Source of the DNA: Rhodospirillales bacterium
GTDB lineage: Bacteria; Pseudomonadota; Alphaproteobacteria; Rhodospirillales; 2-02-FULL-58-16
NCBI GenBank assembly: GCA_021775195.1
Contig: JAJFIG010000001.1
Coordinates: 1-18,288 of the forward strand
Length of the DNA: 18,288 bases
Reading direction: 5' to 3'
Part shown: positions 1 through 6,954 of the stretch, piece after piece
Layout of the letters: each line of letters starts with the position of its first letter
How positions within the stretch are numbered: position 1 is the stretch's first letter
The notes under the pieces: model-generated
What the model was told of the DNA's origin: nothing
What the model saw: the letters and a program-made list of their open reading frames with translations, nothing else
The model's database searches: none
Translations under genes and position numbers: made by a program

Positions 1-459
1 ACCCCCGATCCCAAGGAGGCCCTGAACAGCATCGATTATATGAGCAACGAGATCCCACTCGGGGGGCTGGTCAGAAACATGCACCGATGGGGCGCGACGC
101 TGTTGCTGGCGTCGGTCTTCACCCACCTGGTCACCGTGTTCTATCGCAAGGCATACCGTAATCCCCGGGAATTCAACTGGATTTCCGGCGTGCTCCAGTT
201 CTTCGTCGTTTTCATGCTCGTGCTCAGCGGCATCATCCTGCCCTGGGACTGGCGCGCCTACTGGTCCTATGCGATCTGGGTCGATTACGTCGCCACCTGG
301 CCGCTGGTCGCCGAGTTCATGAAGAACTTCGTCCTCGAAACCTTCACCATTTACCGAAGCTTCATCACCCACATCGTGATCCTGCCCCTGATTCTGTTCG
401 CGCTCCTCGGTTTCCATTTCAAGATGGTGAGGAAACACGGCATTTCGGAACCTTTGTAG
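1..459 (+). CDS. Cytochrome b6-type subunit (N-terminal half of a split cytochrome b), 5' partial
   Basis: The reading frame is open from base 1, and the residues before the first ATG (base 40) already match the family, so the gene starts outside the window. This is the diheme membrane subunit of a quinol:cytochrome c oxidoreductase. Numbering from the ATG at 40, the heme ligands are His15/His29 (14 apart) and His111/His126 (15 apart). The second spacing is that of cytochrome b6 rather than mitochondrial-type cytochrome b. An LPWDWRAYW motif lies at about 68-76, and the chain ends RKHGISEPL, very like the b6 C-terminus. The next gene, 21 bases on, supplies the subunit-IV half. A Rieske protein gene is expected just upstream. 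The family call is firm; the physiological partner is unknown. Confidence 0.93.
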   Translation, partial: TPDPKEALNSIDYMSNEIPLGGLVRNMHRWGATLLLASVFTHLVTVFYRKAYRNPREFNWISGVLQFFVVFMLVLSGIILPWDWRAYWSYAIWVDYVATWPLVAEFMKNFVLETFTIYRSFITHIVILPLILFALLGFHFKMVRKHGISEPL

Positions 460-480
460 GAACGGCGGGGAAAACAGGGC

Positions 481-1158
481 ATGACCGACAAGCAACCGGA
501 CCTCATTCGTGATCCGAAATACGATCCACCCTATCCGCAGGATTTCCACCGCTTCTGGCCGCGCCACGTGCTCAAGACCCTGTTCGTCAGCGCCGTCACG
601 ATCGCCCTGGTGGTCGGCCTAGCCTATTTCTACCCCATACCGTCCGACGTCAACATGCCGCCGCTTCCCACCGAGGGGGAGTTCATTCCGGCCCCCGAGT
701 GGTATCTGATCTACATTTTCCAGCCGTTCTGGTACCTGACCGGCGAGGCCGCCGCGTGGCGGTCACTGGGAACCTTCTGGGCCCCCCTCGTCATCCTGCT
801 GGCGGCGTTCGTCCTGCCCTTCGTCTTCGGCCGCAAGAAGGCCTCCGGCAAACGATTGCCGGCCGGGGTCAAGCTGCTGATGGGAGCCGGCGCCCTGGCG
901 ATCTGGGTCGGCATGACGGCCAGCGTGTTCAACATCGCCTATCCCGCCAAGAGCGCCGGCTGCACCTCGTGCCACAACCCGATGATGGGCGTAAGGCAGG
1001 CACTGCCGCCCGCCGACATGGCGAAGTACTACAAAGGATCCCGGCAGATGCAGATCAACGTCGGCGGCTACCGGGCCGGCTCGACGGGCGTTGCGGAATC
1101 GTACAAGGACGCGAACTGGCAGTTGAGGCACTACTTCGAGCCGACCATGACGTGGTAG
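481..1158 (+). CDS. Cytochrome b C-terminal (subunit IV-like) protein fused to a C-terminal c-type heme domain
   Basis: 225 aa. The first 120 residues resemble subunit IV of b6f complexes: a hydrophobic helix at about 33-52, the quinol-site PEWY motif at 72-75, and a second helix at about 100-117. A third helix (about 130-152) then leads to a single c-type heme motif, CTSCH, at 161-165, followed by about 60 residues ending in an aromatic tail (HYFEPTMTW). The heme c should face the positive side and accept electrons in place of a separate cytochrome f or c1. It follows the b6-type gene by 21 bases, with an AGGG-type ribosome site before the ATG. The end of the protein is clearly related to the end of the fused cytochrome b at 10789-11931. 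Confidence in the family and fusion is high. Confidence 0.92.
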   Translation: MTDKQPDLIRDPKYDPPYPQDFHRFWPRHVLKTLFVSAVTIALVVGLAYFYPIPSDVNMPPLPTEGEFIPAPEWYLIYIFQPFWYLTGEAAAWRSLGTFWAPLVILLAAFVLPFVFGRKKASGKRLPAGVKLLMGAGALAIWVGMTASVFNIAYPAKSAGCTSCHNPMMGVRQALPPADMAKYYKGSRQMQINVGGYRAGSTGVAESYKDANWQLRHYFEPTMTW

Positions 1159-1163
1159 ACCCT

Positions 1164-2408
1164 GTGCAAACCTGTCGTCACTTTCGGGGTCGGCGGCCCG
1201 AACCGGGGCCCTGGGTGGCCGGCCTGCTTTTATGCCTTTTGCTGGCCGCGGTGCCGTTGCGGGGCGGGGCGGACGCGCAGACCGCGGATCCCGTGATCCA
1301 GGAATTCGCCGTCCCTGACGGGATCAGTTCCCCGCATTCCATCGCGGTGGGACCGGGCGGCAACGTGTGGTTCACGGAAAAGGTCGGGAAGAACCTCGTC
1401 ATGTTCGACCCCGAGCGGAAAACGTTCGAGGCTCATCCCCTCCCGTCCGACTGGGGCGACGTCGGACCATCGCGGATCGCCATCGCACCCGGCGGAAGGA
1501 TTTGGTTCAATGTTCGTCGATGGGCCAATTCCGACGATGATACATGGTTCCTCGGCCGGCTCGACCCGGCCACCGGTTCGTTTCGGCGACATCTCCTTGC
1601 GGATACGGACGCGGCCAAGGGCCACGTTTCACCGGATGACCTGATCGTCGACCGAAAGGGGCTGGTCTGGTTCCTGTCTCCGGAGGAAAACAAGCTCTAT
1701 AGCTTCGAGCCCGATACCGCCGGTCTACAGGGATACCCGATTCCGACGCCCAACAGCTATCCCAAGGGGATCGCCATCGACGGCAGCGACACCATCTGGT
1801 TTGCCGGGGCCAACGCCAACACGGTCATCAAGTTCGTTCCCGCCGACGCCGCATTCAGCGAGTACGCGATCCCGACACCCTTTGCCAATCCGGAAACGCT
1901 GACCGTCGATGGAGGGGACAGGGTCTGGTTCGTTGAACTGCGAACCAACCGGCTCAGCGTCTTTTATCCGGAAACGGAAAGGTTCTATGAAGCCGTGATC
2001 CCGACCGCAGGAGGCCTTCCCAGCGCCATCGCGGCCGGCGGTAGCGGCGGGATCTGGTTCCTGGAGTATATGGGCAACAAAGTCGGCGTCTTCGATCCCG
2101 GTCCGGCACGGTTCAAGGAATTCGACATCCCCACCTATGCCAGCCTTCCCGGAGATATGGCGATCGACCTCCCACGGGATCGCCTTTGGTTCTCGGAAAC
2201 CAGTACGGAGGCGAAAAGGCTGGGGATGCTTACCATGGCCCGAGCGCGAACGACGACGCCCGCGGCTGCGGCCGGGACCGGTTCAGGCGGCGCATCGACG
2301 GCGTCTCCCGAGGGATTTTCGACCTCCCTCGCCGTTTACGCTGCGGTGGCCCTGCTGGCCGTCTTCGCCGCATTGTTCGTGTTCTGGCGGCTGCGAACCG
2401 GGCAATGA
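1164..2408 (+). CDS. Membrane-anchored streptogramin-lyase-like seven-bladed beta-propeller protein
   Basis: 414 aa from a GTG at 1164. GTG at 1152 or 1215 is also possible, none has a good ribosome site, and the frame's longer upstream extension only shadows the cytochrome gene. A basic stretch and hydrophobic segment (about 18-31) form a signal peptide, probably cleaved near ADA (36-38). Seven repeats follow, each with a strand-turn motif of the form IWF-x-E and an F-D/Y-P ending, as in virginiamycin B lyase (Vgb). A Thr/Ala/Gly-rich linker then leads to a C-terminal helix (about 389-408) and RLRTGQ, so the propeller should sit outside the inner membrane. The Glu-x-His catalytic pair expected of Vgb is not seen after any WF-x-E turn, so antibiotic cleavage is unlikely. 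The gene is 5 bases after the cytochrome gene and overlaps the next propeller by ATGA, which suggests a role with the bc complex. Confidence 0.85.
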   Translation: MQTCRHFRGRRPEPGPWVAGLLLCLLLAAVPLRGGADAQTADPVIQEFAVPDGISSPHSIAVGPGGNVWFTEKVGKNLVMFDPERKTFEAHPLPSDWGDVGPSRIAIAPGGRIWFNVRRWANSDDDTWFLGRLDPATGSFRRHLLADTDAAKGHVSPDDLIVDRKGLVWFLSPEENKLYSFEPDTAGLQGYPIPTPNSYPKGIAIDGSDTIWFAGANANTVIKFVPADAAFSEYAIPTPFANPETLTVDGGDRVWFVELRTNRLSVFYPETERFYEAVIPTAGGLPSAIAAGGSGGIWFLEYMGNKVGVFDPGPARFKEFDIPTYASLPGDMAIDLPRDRLWFSETSTEAKRLGMLTMARARTTTPAAAAGTGSGGASTASPEGFSTSLAVYAAVALLAVFAALFVFWRLRTGQ

Positions 2409-3406
2409 GGGACACGGCCATTGCAATTGCGGCGTTCGCCGCCCTGCTGGTTTCCCCATTCGCCGCCGTCGGCGCGTTCGACTGGAACCTCGAGACCTAT
2501 CCCGTGCCGACCCATAACGCGTTGCCGTCCAGGATTGCCATCGATCCGAGCTGCGGCATCTGGGTCCTTGAAGCCAACGCCAACAAACTGGGCAAATTCG
2601 ACCCTGGAAAAAAGGCCATCACCGAATACGAGATCCCGACCTCCCGAAGCTTCCCTTCCGACCTCACCGCCGACAAGGCGGGGATGATCTGGTTCGTCGA
2701 GCAGGACGCCAATCAATTGGGCCGGTTCGACCCGGCCGCCAACTCGTTCAAGGAATTCGACATCCCGACCATCAACAGCGTCCCCCGCCGGATCGGCAGC
2801 GATGACAACGGCCTTATCTGGTTCACCGAGTTCTTCGGCAACAACCTCGTCAAATTCGATCCCCGGGCCGAGAACTTCACCGAATATCCCATCCCCACTC
2901 CCAACAGTCAGCCGACGGGCCTGGTGATCGACGCGACGGGCGTCATATGGCTCATCGAATCCCAGGGAAACAAGTTGGCCTCGTTCGATCCGGCAAGTGG
3001 AAAATTCAAGGAATTCGACTTTCCCGAACCGTTCCTGGTGCCCAAGGACCTGGTTCTCGATCACAACGGACTGATCTGGTTCGGCGGCCGCAGGAACAGC
3101 AAACTCATGATGTTCAACCCTTCGAACGGAAGCTTCGAGGGATTTGCCCTCCCCGTTAGGGGGGTCGTCGAGGGATTGGCCGTCGACGGGCCTGGAAACG
3201 TCCTGTTTTCGCTGGGCCATGTGGGCAAGCTCGGGGCCATGAATTCGGTTTCCAGGGAATTTCTCGAGTTCAAGGTCGTGCTGGGGAAAAGCGAGCCAAA
3301 CGATATCGAGGTCGATTGCGACGGCAATATCTGGTTCACCGACATCTCGCAGAACGCCCTGAACAAGCTGCGCGGCGAGGACCTCCTGGGTCTGTGGCTG
3401 AAGTAG
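2405..3406 (+). CDS. Periplasmic streptogramin-lyase-like seven-bladed beta-propeller protein
   Basis: 333 aa. The start at 2405 is chosen because its ATGA overlaps the previous stop and it opens with a clean signal peptide (hydrophobic 5-22, Ala-rich cleavage region near 20-24). Seven propeller repeats follow, with turns such as IWVLEANAN, IWFVEQDAN, IWFTEFFGN and IWFTDISQN, mostly followed by F-D-P. Unlike its neighbour it has no C-terminal helix, so it should be soluble in the periplasm. The mature chain has only two cysteines, Cys50 in blade 1 and Cys305 in blade 7, at equivalent places, so they could form a disulfide closing the ring. The Vgb Glu-x-His pair is absent. Function is unknown; it may be a partner or scaffold of the cytochrome complex. 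Confidence 0.85.
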   Translation: MRDTAIAIAAFAALLVSPFAAVGAFDWNLETYPVPTHNALPSRIAIDPSCGIWVLEANANKLGKFDPGKKAITEYEIPTSRSFPSDLTADKAGMIWFVEQDANQLGRFDPAANSFKEFDIPTINSVPRRIGSDDNGLIWFTEFFGNNLVKFDPRAENFTEYPIPTPNSQPTGLVIDATGVIWLIESQGNKLASFDPASGKFKEFDFPEPFLVPKDLVLDHNGLIWFGGRRNSKLMMFNPSNGSFEGFALPVRGVVEGLAVDGPGNVLFSLGHVGKLGAMNSVSREFLEFKVVLGKSEPNDIEVDCDGNIWFTDISQNALNKLRGEDLLGLWLK

Positions 3407-3605
3407 GTTCCGCGTCCCGGTCTATCGCAGTTTTGCGGCCTTTCGAACAATGCGGCGGGAAAGTACGTGCCCGCAGAACCCTTGACCAAAATCAAGGCGG
3501 CCATATTAAATCTATGGGCAAGTCGTAGGTGCATTTTCTCGTATTCGACAGCGGGTCCGTTAAGCGTATCCGAAAGTTGGCTTTGATTTACGGGGGGTAC
3601 TTTTG
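3407..3605 (+). other. Intergenic region between the propeller and cytochrome c genes
   Basis: 199 bases with no credible gene. It holds an FNR-like operator (3482-3495), an A/T-richer stretch after it, and a G-run (3592-3597) serving as the ribosome site of the next gene. Only weak short hairpins are seen after the upstream stop. This is the most likely internal promoter of the plus-strand block. Confidence 0.6.
3482..3495 (+). promoter_or_regulatory. FNR/CRP-family operator (TTGAC-N4-ATCAA)
   Basis: TTGACCAAAATCAA matches the FNR/Anr/Dnr consensus TTGAT-N4-ATCAA at 9 of 10 defined positions. It lies about 110 bases before the cytochrome c start. The same variant, with GGC directly after it, occurs once more in the divergent intergenic region at 16471-16484. 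No convincing -10 element is seen at the ideal class II distance. Regulator identity is inferred. Confidence 0.6.
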
Positions 3606-4544
3606 ATGAATAAGTTGATCATATGGGCGGCGGCGTTGGGCATCGCGACGGCAATGTCGGCGTCATCCGAATCATTCGCGGCGACGGCAAGGTGTCAGCT
3701 TAACGACGGCACACGAGTGGTTTGTCCGGTCCGCACCGATGCAGAACTGGAAGCCGCCGGTGCGGCCTATGAGGCAGAGGCCCATCAGATGTCTTCCGGC
3801 GAGTCCGGCAGCACCTACGGCGTGGCTCCCTTCGACTACCTGACCGGTGTCGGCAAAAGGAACGAAGGCACTACGCTCACGAAGGGCGACAGCGGCTACG
3901 GCGGCAAAGGCGGCAAAACCGAATTGTGGGACCGGGTCAAGAAACCGTCCGATGGCGAGTCCGTTTACAACCAGTGGACCAATAACTGGTCACCGTCGTT
4001 CAGTACCACAATGGTTCCAGGCGCCGACCCCAATGAAGGCAAGCAGTGGTACTACGTCTATTGCATTACCTGCCACGGCTGGGGCCTGCGGGGCGACGGG
4101 CCGAGCGCCGCGGAGATCGATCCGCGACCGCGCGTCCTGACCAAGGGCGATTACATGAACAATAAGTCCAATCTGCAGCTGTTCTCGGTGATCAAGGGCG
4201 GCGGCGAAGCCGTCAACCTGTCGTCGTCGATGCCGGCTTGGGGCAATTTCCTGCAGGATCAGGACATCTGGAATGTCGTTGCCTGGCTCCGGATGATGGC
4301 GGACGCCAAAGTGCCGACGACGATCGAGGAATACCTGAACCCGAAAACGACGTTCAAACCCATCGACGGCGATGTCGATGCCCTGACGGCAGCCAAGGAT
4401 GAGGACTTCCAGGATGCCCAGGAAATGAACGAACTGTCGCTGGCCGGGCGTGGCAAAGGCGAGCTTAAGGGCGGCGGCTACGTCGAAGGCGGCTTGCGCA
4501 AGAAGCCCGGCGAGGTCGCTGATAAGGTCAAGAAGGGATATTGA
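3606..4544 (+). CDS. Periplasmic monoheme cytochrome c
   Basis: 312 aa from the ATG at 3606; a TTG directly before it is the alternative. A run of six Gs eight bases upstream acts as a ribosome site. The signal peptide spans about 1-26 (cleavage near SFA-A). A cysteine pair follows at 30 and 40 and could form a disulfide. A Gly/Ser-rich region without a recognised fold precedes a class I cytochrome domain: CITCH at 153-157 and a likely axial Met209 in SSMPAWG. The lysine-rich tail (about 260-312) looks disordered. It probably shuttles electrons from the cytochrome b/c complex. It is preceded by an FNR-like box, which suggests oxygen- or NO-responsive expression. The N-terminal extension makes it longer than a typical small cytochrome c. 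Confidence 0.88.
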   Translation: MNKLIIWAAALGIATAMSASSESFAATARCQLNDGTRVVCPVRTDAELEAAGAAYEAEAHQMSSGESGSTYGVAPFDYLTGVGKRNEGTTLTKGDSGYGGKGGKTELWDRVKKPSDGESVYNQWTNNWSPSFSTTMVPGADPNEGKQWYYVYCITCHGWGLRGDGPSAAEIDPRPRVLTKGDYMNNKSNLQLFSVIKGGGEAVNLSSSMPAWGNFLQDQDIWNVVAWLRMMADAKVPTTIEEYLNPKTTFKPIDGDVDALTAAKDEDFQDAQEMNELSLAGRGKGELKGGGYVEGGLRKKPGEVADKVKKGY

Positions 4545-4623
4545 GCCCGGAACATCCACGCCACTGGAAAGTTCCGGCGAAAGCGCAGAGCTCATGTTCC
4601 GCGGCAATCATCGTTTTGTTCTA

Positions 4624-4672
4624 GGGGGAAGGGACGCTGGAAGCAGGAGCGCCACTGACCCCCTCTTTTTTT
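4624..4672 (+). terminator. Possible weak intrinsic terminator or attenuator
   Basis: GGGGG (4624-4628) can pair with CCCCC (4659-4663), with a short GC-rich inner stem between, and the structure is followed at once by TCTTTTTTT. It lies in the 150-base gap between two cytochrome c genes. It may trim expression of the downstream seven-gene block relative to the periplasmic cytochrome. The stem is imperfect, so the call is tentative. Confidence 0.35.
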
Positions 4673-4694
4673 GTCAGGCGGAAAGTAACGGGAG

Positions 4695-5237
4695 ATGAGG
4701 AAGGGTTGGATCATTGCGGTGGTTTCGTTTGCTGCGGTTCTAGGCGCGGCCGTCTTGATCGTCTTCGTCCCTAACGTCCTGGGCAGGGAAATCATCAAGG
4801 AAGCCAAGGCCATGGGGTATATCGCCTATACCCCGGAAGAGGCCGTCGCGCTTGCCTACGAAAGATGCTCGACCTGCCATACAGAAGAAAAGATGCTGAG
4901 GTACTGTTCCCGGTGCGGGCCGCCGTTCATCGTCGTCGCCCACTTCATGAAAAAATACACCGAGATCACCAACGCCCAGAATAAGGGCATCAATCTGAAA
5001 CAATACAGCGACGCGGAAATCGTCGCCATCGCCCAAGCCTGGAACGCCATGATCGGCAACTGGGAGAGCGATTGGCCCGAAAAGGATCTGCGAAAGCTCC
5101 TCGACCAGGATCAGGCCTTGATCGATCTGCTGGCTACACCGGTCGAAAAGAGACCGATCGAAACGGCGCTCAAGGGCAAGCAGGCGCCCGGCTCCTATCA
5201 GCGCTACGGTCTCGGGAAAAGCGACAAGAAACCATGA
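4695..5237 (+). CDS. Membrane-anchored c-type cytochrome with an extra CxxC
   Basis: 180 aa. An uncleaved-looking N-terminal helix (about 5-26) anchors a periplasmic domain. The heme motif is CSTCH at 58-62. Nine residues later comes CSRCG (71-75), a CxxC that lacks the ligand His; it could bind a metal, form a disulfide or be a decayed second heme site. The rest is helical and charged, including an AQAWNAMIGNWE segment. The ATG at 4695 is the first in-frame start after a stop, but the GGGAG beside it is too close to be an ideal ribosome site. Its stop overlaps the ATP-binding gene by ATGA, so a cytochrome opens the ABC operon. No close family is recognised. Confidence 0.8.
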   Translation: MRKGWIIAVVSFAAVLGAAVLIVFVPNVLGREIIKEAKAMGYIAYTPEEAVALAYERCSTCHTEEKMLRYCSRCGPPFIVVAHFMKKYTEITNAQNKGINLKQYSDAEIVAIAQAWNAMIGNWESDWPEKDLRKLLDQDQALIDLLATPVEKRPIETALKGKQAPGSYQRYGLGKSDKKP

Positions 5238-6175
5238 TCGAAGTAGAGGATCTGACCAAGAGTTACGGTTCACATCTTGGCATCGACGGCTTGACCTTTT
5301 CGGCGCAGAAAGGCGAGACCATCGGGTTTCTCGGCCCCAATGGCGCCGGAAAGACGACGACGATGCGCATCCTCACCTGTTTCTTTCCCGCGACATCGGG
5401 AAAGGCCGTGGTCGCCGGCTACGACTGCTTCGAGGATTCCTTCGAGGTACGCAAACGGGTCGGCTACCTGCCCGAAAGCGTGCCCCTGTACGGCGACATG
5501 ATCGTCGACGACTACCTGGCCTTCGTCGCCGGCATCAAGGGCGTGGAGAGCAAGGCGGTCAAGCAAACCGTCACCCGAACCATGGGTGACTGCGGCCTCG
5601 ACGCCGTCGCCGGACGGCCGATCAGAGAGCTTTCCAAGGGCTACAGGCAGCGGGTGGGACTGGCCCAGGCGTTGGTCAACGACCCCGAGATCCTTATTCT
5701 CGACGAACCCACCAACGGGCTCGATCCCAAACAAATCAAGGAAATTCGCAAGCTGATCAGTGCCTTGGCACAGCAACGCACGATCATCCTCAGCACCCAT
5801 ATCCTGCCCGAGGTGAGCATGGTCTGCGAACGCGTGGTCATCATCAACAAAGGCAAGCTGGTGGCGGTGGATAGTCCTGAAAACCTGACCGCCAACCAGC
5901 GCGACTCGTCGCGGATCTTTCTTCGGATCGCCGGTGATGGAGAGCAGATCATCAAGGCGCTCCGCGAGATCAAGGGGTTGAAGAAGGTCGACCCGGCGCC
6001 GGCGGCCGACGGCGGCAACGCATTTATCGTCGAACTGGCGGACGGGGCGGACGGCGAACAGAGCATCCTTCCCATCATCGTGAGCAACAGCTGGAAACTG
6101 ACCGAGATGCGCTCCGTGGAGACCAGCCTGGAGGATGTCTTCATTCAACTCGTGACCGAAGAGGACGGCGTGTGA
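5234..6175 (+). CDS. ABC transporter ATP-binding protein (GldA-like)
   Basis: 313 aa. The ATPase has every motif: Walker A GPNGAGKTT (34-42), signature LSKGYRQR, Walker B ILILDEPT and the switch His in LSTHIL. After the nucleotide-binding domain (about 1-220) comes a C-terminal extension of about 90 residues, ending in TSLEDVFIQL, typical of ATPases paired with ABC-2 permeases such as GldA. The start at 5234 overlaps the cytochrome c stop (ATGA) and the end overlaps the permease (GTGA). The ATPase acts on the cytoplasmic face with the next gene product. The substrate is unknown; NosF was considered, but the neighbours are GldF/GldG-like rather than NosY. Confidence 0.95.
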   Translation: MIEVEDLTKSYGSHLGIDGLTFSAQKGETIGFLGPNGAGKTTTMRILTCFFPATSGKAVVAGYDCFEDSFEVRKRVGYLPESVPLYGDMIVDDYLAFVAGIKGVESKAVKQTVTRTMGDCGLDAVAGRPIRELSKGYRQRVGLAQALVNDPEILILDEPTNGLDPKQIKEIRKLISALAQQRTIILSTHILPEVSMVCERVVIINKGKLVAVDSPENLTANQRDSSRIFLRIAGDGEQIIKALREIKGLKKVDPAPAADGGNAFIVELADGADGEQSILPIIVSNSWKLTEMRSVETSLEDVFIQLVTEEDGV

Positions 6176-6954
6176 GCCCGAGGAACATTGGACTTGTCTT
6201 CAAAAAAGACCTCAAGTCCTATTTCAATTCCTTTATCGCCTATGCGGTCATCGCCATCTTTCTGGCGGTGACGGGGTATCTCTTTTCCAATCTGCTGGCC
6301 AGCTTTTCGGTACTGAGTTTGCAGGCCCATGCCAACCCCATGGTGGCCAAGCAATATAACCTGTTGAACGTAAACGAGACCGTGGTGCGGCCATTGTTCG
6401 GAAATATCAGCATGGTCATGCTGCTGATGCTGCCGCTGTTGACCATGAAGCTGCTGGCCGACGAAAAGAAATCGGGAACGATGGAACTGCTTCTTACCTA
6501 TCCGGTAAGGGACGCGGAAGTCGTCCTTGGCAAGTTTCTCGCCTGCCTCACGGTGTTTGCAGCGATGCTGCTTTCCACCATCTCCTACCCGATCCTGCTG
6601 ATCAATCTGGGGGAACCGGAGGTTCTTCCGATGATTACCGGGTATGTCGGACTGTTCCTGCTCGGGGCGGCATTCATTTCGCTGGGCATCTTCACGTCGT
6701 CGCTGACCGAGAACCAGATCATCGCCGGCTCGCTTTCGATCGGCATTCTCTTCTGCTTCTGGCTGATGAGCTATTCGACGGCGTTCCTTTCCCCCGATGT
6801 TGGGCAGATCATCTCCTACCTCGCCATCAACGAACATCTCGAAAGCCTGGCCAAGGGCGTCGTCGATACCGAAGATATCATCTACTTCCTCATTTTCACC
6901 GTCCTCTTCCTGTTCCTGACCTTGCGGTCGCTTGAATCCAAAAGGTGGCGGTGA
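6172..6954 (+). CDS. ABC-2 type permease (GldF-like)
   Basis: 260 aa with about six membrane helices: near 18-40, 75-95, 118-140, 150-172, 178-200 and 235-253. It contains the DEKKSGTMELLLTYPV segment characteristic of ABC-2 permeases of the GldF/NosY type. The GTG start at 6172 overlaps the ATPase stop, so the two are translationally coupled. It should form the membrane channel driven by the upstream ATPase. It is followed by a GldG-like gene in the order seen for gldA-gldF-gldG. Substrate not known. Confidence 0.92.
   Translation: MSPRNIGLVFKKDLKSYFNSFIAYAVIAIFLAVTGYLFSNLLASFSVLSLQAHANPMVAKQYNLLNVNETVVRPLFGNISMVMLLMLPLLTMKLLADEKKSGTMELLLTYPVRDAEVVLGKFLACLTVFAAMLLSTISYPILLINLGEPEVLPMITGYVGLFLLGAAFISLGIFTSSLTENQIIAGSLSIGILFCFWLMSYSTAFLSPDVGQIISYLAINEHLESLAKGVVDTEDIIYFLIFTVLFLFLTLRSLESKRWR

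Noticed and set aside
699..1163. Long upstream extension of the first propeller's reading frame
   Set aside because: It overlaps the cytochrome b/c gene in another frame, is Arg-rich and lacks family features; the signal peptide begins only after 1164.
2336..3220. Long open frame on the minus strand opposite the second propeller
   Set aside because: It is a mirror of GC-rich codon bias in the plus-strand gene and shows no signal, fold or motif; similar minus frames at 5270-6148 and 9095-9991 were rejected for the same reason.
1164..3406. Antibiotic resistance by virginiamycin B lyase
   Set aside because: The proteins are exported, lack the Glu-x-His catalytic pair after the WFxE turns and sit in a cytochrome operon.
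5234..6954. NosF/NosY transporter of a nitrous oxide reductase cluster
   Set aside because: The ATPase and permease are followed by GldG- and DUF4340-like genes, and no NosZ, NosD or NosL is present.
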